A stretch of DNA of 64,000 nt from Ancylothrix sp. D3o (GTDB taxonomy: Bacteria > Cyanobacteriota > Cyanobacteriia > Cyanobacteriales > Oscillatoriaceae), in NCBI RefSeq assembly GCF_025370775.1, contig NZ_JAMXEX010000004.1, positions 201,441 through 265,440 on the forward strand, written 5' to 3'. A program made the position numbers and the translations under genes. The notes beneath the pieces are model-generated. The model ran no database searches and was not told the origin of the DNA. It worked only from the letters and a program-made list of their open reading frames with translations. Positions 15,741 to 24,882 of this stretch are shown here, in pieces (position 1 is the first letter of the stretch; each line of letters starts with the position of its first letter).

Positions 15741-16661
15741 ATGAGATTTATCAGCCCCAAAACAGACTTTGCCTTTAAAAAAATCTTCGCCTCAGAAGAC
15801 AGCAAAGACATCTTAATTAGTTTCTTAAACGCCTTGCTGTATGAAGGAGAACCAACCATCGAAGACTTAGAAATAATCGACCCCTATAGTGCAGGAAGAA
15901 ACATCGGTTTAAAAGACTCGTATTTAGATGTCAAAGCCAGACTACAAGATGAAACAATAGTCATAATTGAAATGCAGGTATTGAATGTAGAAGCATTTGA
16001 TAAACGAGTTTTGTACAATGCAGCAAAAACCTACGCAACGCAACTGAAATCAGGAGAAGGCTATTTTAAATTAAAGCCGGTGATAGCCTTAACCATTACC
16101 GACTTTATCATGTTTGAAGAGACCGATGAAATTTGCTCAAGATTTGTTTTTAAAGAAAAGCAAAAACTCTTTGATTACAAAGACAACCATCTTGAATTAG
16201 TCTTTGTGGAATTGCCAAAATTTACCAAAACTTTAGAAGAATTGGAAACTTTAGCAGATAAGTGGATATTTTTTATAAAAACAGCACCAAGCTTAGAGAC
16301 TGTACCGGATAAAATGGCAGAAGTGCCGGCATTGGAAAAAGCCTTAAGAATTGCCAATGAAGTGAATTTAAGCCGAGAAGAGATGGAAGAATTAGAAAAG
16401 CGAGTAATGTTTTTAGAAGATCAAAAAGGAGTGCTGCGTTTAGGTTTGCGAGAAGGAAGAGAACAAGGGTTAAGGGAAGGACAAACTACATTAATTTTAC
16501 GACTACTTAACCGGCGTTTGGGAGAAGTGCCGGCAGACATTCAAGATCAAATAAACTCCCTAACTCTTGAAAAACTCAACAGTTTAGGAGAAACTATATT
16601 AGAACTAACAAACTTTTCCCAGTTGAGTGAGTGGTTGCAAGCAAATTCAAGTACAACCTAA
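15741..16661 (+). CDS. Rpn-type PD-(D/E)XK nuclease with DUF4351
   Basis: The N-terminus FISPKTDFAFKKIF and the segment YLDVKARLQDETIVIIEMQV (about residues 61-80, with Asp and Glu-x-Gln in place of ExK) identify the PDDEXK_2/Rpn family, linked in Escherichia coli to recombination-promoting DNA cleavage and often called putative transposase. The C-terminal third (REGREQGLREGQ, then LNRRLGEVP...LSEWL) matches DUF4351. Total length 306 residues. The family is present in many copies in cyanobacteria and moves by unclear means; no inverted repeats flank this copy. The gene diverges from the reductase with a gap of only 56 bp. Confidence 0.85.
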   Translation: MRFISPKTDFAFKKIFASEDSKDILISFLNALLYEGEPTIEDLEIIDPYSAGRNIGLKDSYLDVKARLQDETIVIIEMQVLNVEAFDKRVLYNAAKTYATQLKSGEGYFKLKPVIALTITDFIMFEETDEICSRFVFKEKQKLFDYKDNHLELVFVELPKFTKTLEELETLADKWIFFIKTAPSLETVPDKMAEVPALEKALRIANEVNLSREEMEELEKRVMFLEDQKGVLRLGLREGREQGLREGQTTLILRLLNRRLGEVPADIQDQINSLTLEKLNSLGETILELTNFSQLSEWLQANSSTT

Positions 16662-16686
16662 GCAAAAGCCCGGAAATTTAAGTTTT

Positions 16687-16721
16687 TAAAAACCCGATTT
16701 CTTTAAGAAACCGGGTTTTTG
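16687..16721 (+). terminator. Terminator hairpin, CCGGGTTT repeat family
   Basis: AAAAACCCGATTTCT and AGAAACCGGGTTTTT pair with one mismatch around a very short loop, ending in T residues. It follows the Rpn gene by about 25 bp and faces the ChaB gene, so it could serve both strands. Confidence 0.7.
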
Positions 16722-16741
16722 ACTTTAGGAAGAAACCTTAA

Positions 16742-17512
16742 TTAAACACTCACCTTTTGTTTAGACCAAACACCATTTTCATCCTCATCAAACTGCTCTC
16801 GTACACTATCCCAAGCAGCGTGTTCAGCATCCAAACCATTCTGGCTTTCATCGTACACAGCATTGTAGCGCTCCATAAAAACTTTTTGCGCTGCATCCGA
16901 CAAATGAGAACGAACTTCTGGCGCCAACTCATTCACACTATCACACCGGCCATCACAAGCACGAGGCAAAGTCATATCATGCACAGAAATTTCTTCACCA
17001 CCGGCACTTTCCAATAATAGCTGAATTTCACCAGACTTATTAGCCGGCACCTCAGCCATCACCAAAAACTCGCCAGCTTCAACACGAGTTTGATAAACCG
17101 CCGCCTTCTCCTCCGGCATACCCAAAGCAGCAAGCGCAGAAACCAAACCAGCACCAGCACTACCAGCCAGAGCACCACTAGCTGCACCTAACAATACAGC
17201 ACCCAGCGGCCCCGCCGCAACCACCGGCCCCACAAAAGGAATAAACAACACCCCAACGCCGGTTAAAAGACTTAAAAAAGAACCAAACAAAGAGCCAAAA
17301 ATAGCCCCATTTCGCAACCCACCCAAAATCAAATCTCGCTTAGTAATAAAACCCGCAATACGAGTTTTAGACTGAAAATTTTTCCCCATTACCGAGATAT
17401 GATCTTGACGAATACCGCGATCCAACAAACGGCGAATAGCCCCATCTATTTCTTGTTGATCCTTAAAAATTGCTGACACAGTACGTTCAGCTTTGTAGGC
17501 TGCATCCACCAT
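16742..17512 (-). CDS. ChaB-domain protein with stress-protein-like N-terminus
   Basis: The 256-residue protein has three parts. Residues 8-60 ([20 protein letters not shown]) resemble the small ligand-sensing domain of general stress protein 17M. Residues 60-135 are rich in Gly/Ala with glycine-zipper stretches that may enter membranes. The end ([18 protein letters not shown], about 195-256) is a ChaB domain, first named from an E. coli cation-transport regulator. The role is unknown. The ATG at 17512 is clear. The gene stands alone on the minus strand. Confidence 0.72.
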   Translation of the reverse strand: MVDAAYKAERTVSAIFKDQQEIDGAIRRLLDRGIRQDHISVMGKNFQSKTRIAGFITKRDLILGGLRNGAIFGSLFGSFLSLLTGVGVLFIPFVGPVVAAGPLGAVLLGAASGALAGSAGAGLVSALAALGMPEEKAAVYQTRVEAGEFLVMAEVPANKSGEIQLLLESAGGEEISVHDMTLPRACDGRCDSVNELAPEVRSHLSDAAQKVFMERYNAVYDESQNGLDAEHAAWDSVREQFDEDENGVWSKQKVSV

Positions 17513-17656
17513 TATTTTACCTCAACTTGTTTCACCATTAATCACAGTAGAAACCATAACAACTTTTACCCTATCCTTGTTATCTACCTCCAGATTGATA
17601 ATTTTTACAATTTTCCCACAATCTCTCATACCTAAGAAAGAAAAGATCAATTTTAT

Positions 17657-18973
17657 TTATTTATTTTTAACTTCAACCTCTTTCGTATTAAAAAGCGATT
17701 TTTTGCCCAAACAAACCTCCTCAAACGCACAATCAAACTCTCCAGGCAAAAACTCCCCACTTTTCGGCAAACGTTCTAACTGATCTGCCTGAAAATAAAA
17801 ATAATCGCAGATAACCCCATCAACATTTGTTAAATAATTAACATTCAAATCAGCCAAAACAGCAGCAGTTAACTTTGCTTCAGATAAATTTACCCCAAGT
17901 AACTGAGTACCTCTAAGATTAGACCCATTTAAACAAGCCTTTTTCAGTGTTGCTTCATTCAAATTAACCTCTTGTAAATCCGCGTTTTCTAAATTCGCCC
18001 CCGCCAAATTAGCCCCCTTTAAACTTAAGCCAGAATAGCACTTATTTCTGCCATTACCCGTTACCAATAAATCTCGAATCAAATCATTTTCCAAAATAGT
18101 ACCCTCCAGCCTGGCGCGGAAGATAAAAGAACTTTCCCGCAAATAAGTACGAGTCAAAATTGCCTGCCGAAAATCAACATTATCCAGCACAGCCTTAGAA
18201 AAATTAGCATCAGTTAAATCAGCCCGACGAAAACAAGTCCCCACCGTACTCGCCAAAATAACCCCCAACTTAAGAACCAAATTAAACCGCAAATCTCCCC
18301 GGATAGCCCGTCGGCACCCATACCCCGAAAAAACTCCCACCACCAAATAAATTATCAGCCCCCAAATTAAAAAAAGAAAATCACTTATTCCCATGATCCA
18401 AAGACCATAAATCATCGCAAAAAAGCCAAAAAGCCAAGCTAAAAATCCCGCCGCAGCACCTCCGCCTTCACCCCCACAAGCCAAAGCAAATACACCCGCC
18501 AAAATTCGTAACCAAACCCAAACAACCATACTAGAAAAAGCCCAAATCAAACCCAAATTCTCATTCCAAGTCGCAGTCCCCATCGCACCAACCAGCGAAG
18601 ACAAAACCGCCAAACTTAAAACCCCCCACTCAAGATTTTTATAAAAAGTAAAACCACCAAAAATGCCAAACAAAAAAAGCAATATTACCCCTTGATAAAT
18701 CCCACTTAAAGTTGTAAAATTAGGATTTATAGCCACCCCACTAAAAACCGAGTATGCTCCGGCTAATACCGAAAGAAAACAAGACAAAAGCCGTAATAAA
18801 ACACCTTTACTTGGCTGAACCCCAGCCAGAATGTTGCTAAAATTAGCCCCTTTTAAAACAGCCCCCGTAAAATTGGCCCCTCGAATATCCGCACCGGCAA
18901 AATTACATCCCGATAAATCTTGGCCCTTAAAATTCCGGCCTTGTAAATTTTGAAGAGAAAAATCTTGTAGCAT
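17657..18973 (-). CDS. Membrane protein flanked by pentapeptide repeats
   Basis: In this 438-residue protein, pentapeptide repeats occupy residues about 8-48 (LQGRNFKGQDLSGCNFAGAD), then about six hydrophobic helices follow (about 58-245), and a second pentapeptide block runs from about 250 to 375 (LSLKGANLAGANLENADL). The arrangement places two beta-helix blocks on the same or opposite sides of the membrane depending on helix count. The function is unknown. It is transcribed away from the DUF4112 gene. Confidence 0.8.
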   Translation of the reverse strand: MLQDFSLQNLQGRNFKGQDLSGCNFAGADIRGANFTGAVLKGANFSNILAGVQPSKGVLLRLLSCFLSVLAGAYSVFSGVAINPNFTTLSGIYQGVILLFLFGIFGGFTFYKNLEWGVLSLAVLSSLVGAMGTATWNENLGLIWAFSSMVVWVWLRILAGVFALACGGEGGGAAAGFLAWLFGFFAMIYGLWIMGISDFLFLIWGLIIYLVVGVFSGYGCRRAIRGDLRFNLVLKLGVILASTVGTCFRRADLTDANFSKAVLDNVDFRQAILTRTYLRESSFIFRARLEGTILENDLIRDLLVTGNGRNKCYSGLSLKGANLAGANLENADLQEVNLNEATLKKACLNGSNLRGTQLLGVNLSEAKLTAAVLADLNVNYLTNVDGVICDYFYFQADQLERLPKSGEFLPGEFDCAFEEVCLGKKSLFNTKEVEVKNK

Positions 18974-19183
18974 CTTTCAATCTCTCAACAATCAACAATA
19001 AAAGGAGAAAACAAAAAAATCAGCCCTAAACAGCCAACAGTTCCCCCCAAGATTGCCTTAACTACCCCACAAACCATACCCAATTCCGCAAAACATTCTC
19101 TAGCCACCGGCTTCTATCCTTCGACATATTCAAAAAAATTCCAAAAATGCTTGAATAAAAAACAAAAATCCAAAACCCCCCCA

Positions 19184-19669
19184 ATGACCAAAACCCCGCC
19201 CCTCACCCACACCAAAACCGTCCAACGCCTGCGCCAACTCTCCCACCTACTCGATAACGCCATTCCCATCCCCGGTACTCGCTACCGCATAGGAATTGAC
19301 CCCATATTAGGACTATTACCCGCCGGTGGCGACATAGCCGGTGGCCTTCTCTCCGTTTACATCATCTACAACGCCGCCAAACTTGGACTCCCCCAAGAAA
19401 CTCTTACGAAAATGGTGTCAAACGTCCTTTTTGAAGTCATCGCCGGCACAGTTCCCGTCGTTGGCGACGTCGTAGATGTAGCCTGGAAAGCAAACATCAG
19501 AAACCTAGAACTCCTCGAAACCCACCTCCAACTCCCCTCCACCAGCAAAAAAGCAAATCCCTGGTTTGTCTTTTTCCTCCTGGCCGGTTTAATCCTCGTC
19601 ATCATTTTAGTTGCCAGTTTTAGCATATTCCTCATCACCTCCCTATTTCGACTGATCACCGGCACCTAA
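19184..19669 (+). CDS. DUF4112 membrane protein
   Basis: The product (161 residues from the ATG; 172 from a TTG at 19151) contains the DUF4112 signature LSHLLDNAIPIPGTRYRIG, DPILGLLPAGGDIAG and VVGDVVDVAWKANIRN, and ends with one strong transmembrane helix (about the last 30 residues). DUF4112 proteins are widespread and uncharacterised. Neither start has a clear ribosome-binding site; the ATG is preferred because the extra residues are low-complexity. Confidence 0.75.
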   Translation: MTKTPPLTHTKTVQRLRQLSHLLDNAIPIPGTRYRIGIDPILGLLPAGGDIAGGLLSVYIIYNAAKLGLPQETLTKMVSNVLFEVIAGTVPVVGDVVDVAWKANIRNLELLETHLQLPSTSKKANPWFVFFLLAGLILVIILVASFSIFLITSLFRLITGT

Positions 19670-19691
19670 AAATCCCCCATATATTAGTGGC

Positions 19692-19708
19692 GCAGGCGTC
19701 CCGCCTGC
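19692..19708 (+). repeat. Short dispersed hairpin repeat
   Basis: GCAGGCG-TCC-CGCCTGC is a perfect 7-bp hairpin, about 25 bp after the DUF4112 stop codon. It belongs to the same family as 11661-11680. Confidence 0.6.
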
Positions 19709-19770
19709 ATTACAGGCATCAAGCAGCAAAAAATCCCACTTGGCACCCCCTCCCACCCAACAAAACCCCC

Positions 19771-19805
19771 CATCTGCGTTCATCTGCGTTCATCTGCGGT
19801 TAAAA
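19771..19805 (-). repeat. Tandem decamer repeat, three units, inverted copy
   Basis: Three CATCTGCGnT units followed by TAAAA. This is the reverse complement of the trimer at 5011-5040. Confidence 0.8.
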
Positions 19806-19901
19806 CCTCCAAAAATAATCAACCCCCCGTCTCTACCCCCTCGTGAGATAATAAACTGCAAACGCGATCAATAACCTCTTCACAGATCGCCCAAATGTCC
19901 A

Positions 19902-20936
19902 ATGGTTCAATCCTTCGAGTCACCCGACGATCTAGCCGCTGCCCTCAAAGGTCTCAGCGACATGAACTTTGAAATCCCCGATCCAGAAAACGAGGAAATT
20001 CCCGAACACGAATTTGAGCAACAACTCGACAACGCCTGGCGAGTTTGCGACCACTTCGACCTGCAAACCGACATTTGGCGCGGACGCATCCTTCGCGCCA
20101 TTCGTGACCGCGAAAAACGCGGCGGAGACGGACGCGGCACCGGCTTCCTCAATTGGCTAAAAGAACGCGAAATCAGCAAAAGTCAAGCCTACTCTCTCAT
20201 CGAACTCGCCAACAGCGCCGACACCCTCCTTTCCGAAGGCAAACTTGACCCCGCCTCAATTAACCACTTCAGCAAACGCGCCTTCGTCGAAACCGCAAAA
20301 TCAGCCCCCCAAGTTCAACAACTGATCGCCGAAGCTGCAAAAACCGGCGACCGCATTACCAGGCGCGAAGTCCGTCAACTCACCGACGAATGGACAGCCA
20401 TGAGTTCCGACCTCCTCCCCGAAGAAATTAAAGAAAAAGCCGCCTCTGGTTCGGTTCCCCCCAAATTTCTCGCCCCCCTTGTGCGAGAAATGGAAAAACT
20501 ACCCGAAACCCACCTCAAAGCCATTCAGCAAGAAGCTACCGAAAACCCCGACATCTCCACCGTCCGCCAACTCACCTCCGACGCCCGCAACCTCTCCAAA
20601 TATCTCCACGCCGCCGCCCTCGTCTCCGCCATTAACCAGTCCTCGGTTGACATGGAAATGGCCCTCGATGAAGCCCTCCGCAATGGCTGTCTCAACACCG
20701 CCGCCGATCTCGTCAAACAATCCGCTCTTTTAGAACAAACAGTTGCCAAGCTATACACTACTTGGAAGAAAGTGTCAAGTCTTACCGACCGGCTTTATGT
20801 CGATACCGGCGCTTCGACGCCCCATTTACGTTTATTAATTACCTGTTTAGATCGACTTGCAGGAGAAGTGATAGAAGTTCCACTCGGTGATGGTGACAAA
20901 CGCACGATCCGTCTCCGTGTTCTTACGGAGGAGTAA
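19902..20936 (+). CDS. Conserved protein of unknown function
   Basis: I do not recognise this 344-residue protein beyond similarity in style to conserved cyanobacterial hypotheticals. It is soluble and predominantly helical with many charged residues. Residues 65-100 (GRILRAIRDREKRGGDG, then FLNWLKEREISKSQAYSLIE) look like a helix-turn-helix-like segment similar to those in proteins with DUF3102-type or ParB-like DNA-binding parts. The end (LYVDTGASTPHLRLLITCLD) is predicted to be beta/alpha. GC is higher than in its neighbours, especially in its Pro/Ala-coding parts. The ATG at 19902 has no obvious ribosome-binding site. Confidence 0.6.
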   Translation: MVQSFESPDDLAAALKGLSDMNFEIPDPENEEIPEHEFEQQLDNAWRVCDHFDLQTDIWRGRILRAIRDREKRGGDGRGTGFLNWLKEREISKSQAYSLIELANSADTLLSEGKLDPASINHFSKRAFVETAKSAPQVQQLIAEAAKTGDRITRREVRQLTDEWTAMSSDLLPEEIKEKAASGSVPPKFLAPLVREMEKLPETHLKAIQQEATENPDISTVRQLTSDARNLSKYLHAAALVSAINQSSVDMEMALDEALRNGCLNTAADLVKQSALLEQTVAKLYTTWKKVSSLTDRLYVDTGASTPHLRLLITCLDRLAGEVIEVPLGDGDKRTIRLRVLTEE

Positions 20937-21340
20937 AAGTTTTTAAAGCAGAAATTGTCCTGAAATTCAGCAAAGTTTTTGCAAACATTTAGCCCTTACC
21001 TACCGACGTCCAAAACTTTGTTTGTTGAAGCCGGCTATTTTTTGGGAATAATCTTTTTAAGGGATAAATTATTCCTGAAAAGTAGCTTAAAAAGGTGAAT
21101 CTATCCTTTGGCAAGTCCAAAAAAATTACACACAGGGATTGCAGAGAAGGGGTTGGTAATTAAAAATTGGAATGTTGCAAAACAAACCAGTTCGAGAGTG
21201 CAGTCCCCAACGCACAGTACGCTGTACTTAGTTTCTGTCCATTCACTAAAAAGCTATAAATCAAATTGCGTGCCAGCCAGAAAAAAAGAGCCTTCAATTT
21301 TCGGTGCATCCCGTCAACTATTAGAGGCTCGCAGATATTT
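20937..21340. other. Gene-free stretch with one hairpin
   Basis: No credible gene is present. GGAATAAT (21045-21052) and ATTATTCC (21068-21075) form an 8-bp hairpin without a T tail. Nothing else stands out. Confidence 0.4.
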
Positions 21341-21637
21341 ATGATCCGTGAAGAGGTTGTTTTAACCCATGACCACACCCTCAATGCTCAGCTTTTACGC
21401 TGTAGCTTTTTTCAAGAAAATAAAGGGTGGTTGATTGCTCCTCGTGGAGTGCCTTATATGAACTGGCTTTTGGTGCCGGTGCAACATCCGGGCGGTTGGG
21501 TTTTAGAAGCCCACAGCCCCACTTTTGGCATCTGCACAGACTCACAAATTTTTCCCTCTCCTGAAGCAGCTATTGAGTCGGGCCCAGAATTTGTTACTCG
21601 CTGGTTTGCTCAATACTCTTTGCTTGATGCTTCTTAA
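21341..21637 (+). CDS. Small protein of unknown function
   Basis: I chose the ATG at 21341, giving 98 residues starting MIREEVVLTHDHTLNAQLL; the longer frame from 21266 adds a basic stretch that looks untranslated. The protein is soluble with aromatic residues (GWLIAPRGVPYMNWLLVPV) and no membrane segment. I do not recognise the family. It stands alone between two non-coding stretches. Confidence 0.5.
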   Translation: MIREEVVLTHDHTLNAQLLRCSFFQENKGWLIAPRGVPYMNWLLVPVQHPGGWVLEAHSPTFGICTDSQIFPSPEAAIESGPEFVTRWFAQYSLLDAS

Positions 21638-21652
21638 CACTCGTTAACACTC

Positions 21653-21676
21653 GTTCCCAGGGAGGTGCCTGGGAAC
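21653..21676 (+). repeat. Hairpin repeat of the GTTCCCAGG type
   Basis: GTTCCCAGG and CCTGGGAAC form a 9-bp stem 15 bp after the preceding gene, flanked by duplicated AACACTCGTT. Repeats of this appearance are common in filamentous cyanobacteria. Confidence 0.65.
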
Positions 21677-21891
21677 CAACTCACGAGGCTCTACCTTTTC
21701 TTTTTCTCGAAGCCTGATATTATGCACGACTATCTTGCAGCCACCTCATCCCATCGGATGATCCTAATGGCATCGCAATATTGAGCCGGTTAGATAATTC
21801 TATCTGGGGACGGTGAGGGGTCTCACCCCCTGTACATTGGTAAGTAGATAACGAACTGACACTTACTACCAATTTACAAGGAATACCAATC

Positions 21892-22392
21892 ATGCTTTCA
21901 CACAGTGAAGTTAAACCTTTTACTCTCGTTACCAATAAACCCCAACTGCAACTGCATTCCACCGGCGCCGCCGTTATAGAATTGCAAACTTTGCTTGCTC
22001 ACTGGGGAACTTATCGCGGCGAAATTAACGGAAAATTTGATCGGTTTGTAGAAGCAGCGGTTAAGCGTTTTCAGTTTGCAGTGTTTTTAGCAGATGATGG
22101 GATTGTTGGGTCGCTGACTTGGAAAGCTTTGGAAACGGGTGCGCCGGTGAATGTGCCGGTGTTGCGTTTGGGTTCCACCGGCAACGCCGTCCGCACGATA
22201 CAAGATGTCCTTAAAGAAGCCGGTTTTTATTATGGACAAATAGACGGAGTTTTTGGGCCGGTGACAGAAGCAGCCGTCCGAAATTTACAGCACAGTTTTA
22301 ATCTTATTCAAGACGGCATTGTTGGGCCGCGCACTTGGTGGGCCTTAAGCCGCATCCCCCGTGCTTATTTGCCAGATGGGGCCGGTTGTTAA
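21892..22392 (+). CDS. Peptidoglycan-binding-repeat protein without signal peptide
   Basis: This 166-residue protein consists of two PG_binding_1 repeats: residues about 22-83 (LHSTGAAVIELQTLLAHWG ending in DGIVGSLTWKAL) and 92-156 (LRLGSTGNAVRTIQDVLK ending in DGIVGPRTWWAL). No catalytic domain and no hydrophobic export signal are present, which is unusual for this domain. The ATG at 21892 follows ACAAGGAA, a good ribosome-binding site. A hairpin GGTGAG-GGGT-CTCACC sits upstream near 21811. Confidence 0.85.
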   Translation: MLSHSEVKPFTLVTNKPQLQLHSTGAAVIELQTLLAHWGTYRGEINGKFDRFVEAAVKRFQFAVFLADDGIVGSLTWKALETGAPVNVPVLRLGSTGNAVRTIQDVLKEAGFYYGQIDGVFGPVTEAAVRNLQHSFNLIQDGIVGPRTWWALSRIPRAYLPDGAGC

Positions 22393-22618
22393 TTTCCCTC
22401 TGTGCCCCCTCTCCATAGCCGGTGAGGGGGAATTTTTCTCGCACATATATTTCTGGAATCGAACGCGGTGTGAGAGATTTCTCCCTAAGTGTTTTTGTAA
22501 GTCTGGCCGGTGGTTTAGGCATGACTGTTTCTGTTAGCGCAGCGTGGCGTTAGCCATACTTCTCAAAGCTTTGGAAATAGAAGCCGGTAATTCAGAGTGA
22601 GCAATCATCTTACCCCCC

Positions 22619-23509
22619 TCAATTCTTAATCCCTGTCGTAGCAATTCCCCGGATAAACTGACGAGAACCGGCCAAAAACAACAACACCACCGGCACCGTC
22701 GCCACCACCACCGCCGCCATCAATAATCCCCAACTATTAGTAAACTGTTCCTGAAAATCTGCCAACGCCAACTGCACAGTTTTTAAAGCCGGCTTAGTCG
22801 TAAAAATCAGAGGCTTAAACAAATCATTCCACTCCCCAATAAACGTAAACAAAAACAACGTCACCACCGCCGGCCTAGACAAAGGCAGCATCACCCGCCA
22901 TAAAATTTGCCACCTTGTCGCCCCATCCAAAGCAGCCGCCTCCTCTAATTCCACCGGCACAGTTTGGAAAAACTGCCGCATCAAAAAAATCCCAAAACCA
23001 TTAGCCGCCGTCGGCAAAATCAACGCCGCATAAGTATTAATTAAATGACCCCATTTCAACACCAAAAAAATAGGAATCACCAACAACTGAAACGGAATCA
23101 CCAAAGTCGCCAAAACCAGCAACAAAATTGCATTTTTCCCCCCAAACTTTAACCGCGCCAAAGCATACCCCGCCAGCGCCGAAGTTACCACCTGAAACAA
23201 AGTCACCATTAACGCCACAAAAGTTGAATTTGCAAACGCTAATAAAAAATTCCCTCGCCGCCAAGCCTCCTGATAATTGGCCAGCGTCCACTGCGAAGGC
23301 CAGAGACTTATCGTGCCGGTGGGAGAAAGTGAGGTTAAAAAAACCACCCCCAGCGGCAATAGCACAATTAAAGCACCAAGTATCAATACAAATAAACTCG
23401 CGGAATTTAAAAACCAGTCAAGCCCAGGTACAACAGATCGAACGCCCGCTGATAAACGATTCTGGGGTTGAAACTTGGATACTTGAGTTTCCAGCCGATT
23501 TTCAGCCAT
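22619..23509 (-). CDS. Carbohydrate ABC transporter permease, MalG/GgtD type
   Basis: The 296-residue protein has six predicted membrane helices and the EAA loop EEAAALDGATRWQILWRVMLP (about 192-212), which contacts the ATPase. It resembles the second permease of sugar importers such as MalG, UgpE or the cyanobacterial glucosylglycerol permease GgtD. The binding protein, first permease and ATPase are not in the vicinity. I start at the ATG at 23509; a TTG two codons upstream is possible. Confidence 0.85.
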   Translation of the reverse strand: MAENRLETQVSKFQPQNRLSAGVRSVVPGLDWFLNSASLFVLILGALIVLLPLGVVFLTSLSPTGTISLWPSQWTLANYQEAWRRGNFLLAFANSTFVALMVTLFQVVTSALAGYALARLKFGGKNAILLLVLATLVIPFQLLVIPIFLVLKWGHLINTYAALILPTAANGFGIFLMRQFFQTVPVELEEAAALDGATRWQILWRVMLPLSRPAVVTLFLFTFIGEWNDLFKPLIFTTKPALKTVQLALADFQEQFTNSWGLLMAAVVVATVPVVLLFLAGSRQFIRGIATTGIKN

Positions 23510-23825
23510 TGACAATTATTTAATAAACTTATTTAAACGATAAGACATTGAAATCTCAACCCCCTCACCGCCACAAAAAGCCCCCAAATCTCCCAACATT
23601 TAGTATCCTAGAATACAGATTTTCATGTTAAACTTTGTTAAAGGACAAGTCGGATCAAGGCCACTTTGGAGACGCTGGCCACTTTGAGGCAAGTAAAGCT
23701 TTGTTGAAACTCTGTAAAGTAAACTATAAGCTAATTCACATTTCGTTAACTCAAACGAATAAATCCGCGTAACCTAACCAAACTGATAACCGCGCTTGTC
23801 GTAGTGATGAGGAGTAAAGAACCCT
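23510..23825. other. Divergent promoter region before ado
   Basis: The stretch holds the upstream regions of the permease gene and ado. GGCCACTTTGGAG and GGCCACTTTGAGG form an imperfect direct repeat at about 23659-23690, upstream of an AAGTAAACTATAAG segment that may contain the ado -10 box. This is a guess. Confidence 0.35.
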
Positions 23826-24521
23826 ATGCCGCAGCTTGAAGCCAGCCCAGCCATTGACTTTCAAAGCGAAATTTATAAAGATGCCTACAGCCGGATCAAC
23901 GCCATCGTCATTGAAGGCGAACAAGAGGCCAACGAAAACTACATCAGACTCGCTGAACTGCTGCCGGATCATAAAGACGAGTTAATCAGCTTATCCAAAA
24001 TGGAGAACCGGCACAAAAAAGGCTTCCAAGCCTGTGGGCGAAACCTGGAAGTGACCCCAGACATGGAATTTGCCCGGCAATTTTTTGCCGATCTGCACAA
24101 AAACTTCCAAGAAGCAGCCGCCACCGGCAACATCGTCACCTGCTTACTCATTCAAGCCCTAATCATTGAATGCTTCGCCATCGCCGCCTACAACATTTAC
24201 ATTCCCGTAGCTGATGACTTCGCCCGTAAAATCACCGAAGGAGTCCTCAAAGACGAGTATATGCACCTAAACTTCGGCGAAAAATGGCTCAAAGAACACT
24301 TTGAAGAGTCCAAAGCTCAACTCGAAGAAGCCAATCGTAAAAACCTCCCCCTCGTCTGGCGGATGCTTAACGAAGTAGAAAAAGATGCACACATACTAGG
24401 TATGGAAAAAGAAGCCCTCGTAGAGGACTTTATGATTTCCTATGGCGAAGCACTGGGGAATATTGGCTTTACCCCCCGTGAACTCATGCGTCTGTCTGCT
24501 CACGGATTAGCAGCAGCTTAA
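23826..24521 (+). CDS. ado: Aldehyde deformylating oxygenase
   Basis: Ado turns fatty aldehydes into alkanes one carbon shorter plus formate, using O2 and reduced ferredoxin. All six di-iron ligands are present at the positions known from Synechococcus: Glu32, Glu60, His63, Glu115, Glu144 and His147. The 231-residue length is normal. The aldehyde is made by Aar, encoded about 360 bp downstream. A GC-rich hairpin after the stop codon suggests that ado and aar are transcribed separately, as is known from other cyanobacteria. Confidence 0.97.
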   Translation: MPQLEASPAIDFQSEIYKDAYSRINAIVIEGEQEANENYIRLAELLPDHKDELISLSKMENRHKKGFQACGRNLEVTPDMEFARQFFADLHKNFQEAAATGNIVTCLLIQALIIECFAIAAYNIYIPVADDFARKITEGVLKDEYMHLNFGEKWLKEHFEESKAQLEEANRKNLPLVWRMLNEVEKDAHILGMEKEALVEDFMISYGEALGNIGFTPRELMRLSAHGLAAA

Positions 24522-24882
24522 ACTGTGATCAGTGGCGTGTGATAAGCAATTAGCAAAACAACAAAAATCCTTGGTTTTTGTGGGGCGGGCCGAAAAGCCC
24601 GCGTTTATGCCCAGATTAATCAGCAAAAATCAAACACTCAATCAGTCAATAGGGGTGCGGAACAACCGGCCCCTATCGATAGGGAAACTTAGTATGTTAT
24701 GCCCATAGAAAGCGACAAACCTCAAAAAAATCTGCTGCTGACCAGAAAGCCGAACAGAAGCTCTAGGAAGCAAAAGCAAAAGAAATCTCCGAAATAATCC
24801 CGAATAGGGATTCAAACCAATATACTTAACGATTATTTACCTTTTTTGCCACCGGATTTCACCGGCTAAGTAAAACCAGTTC
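24522..24882 (+). other. ado-aar intergenic: hairpin and palindrome
   Basis: GCGGGC-CGAAAA-GCCCGC (24585-24602) is a probable terminator for ado, though its T tail is weak. CCCTATCGATAGGG (24671-24684) is a perfect 14-bp palindrome just upstream of TAGTATGTTATG, a possible -10 region for aar, so it may be an operator. Confidence 0.5.
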
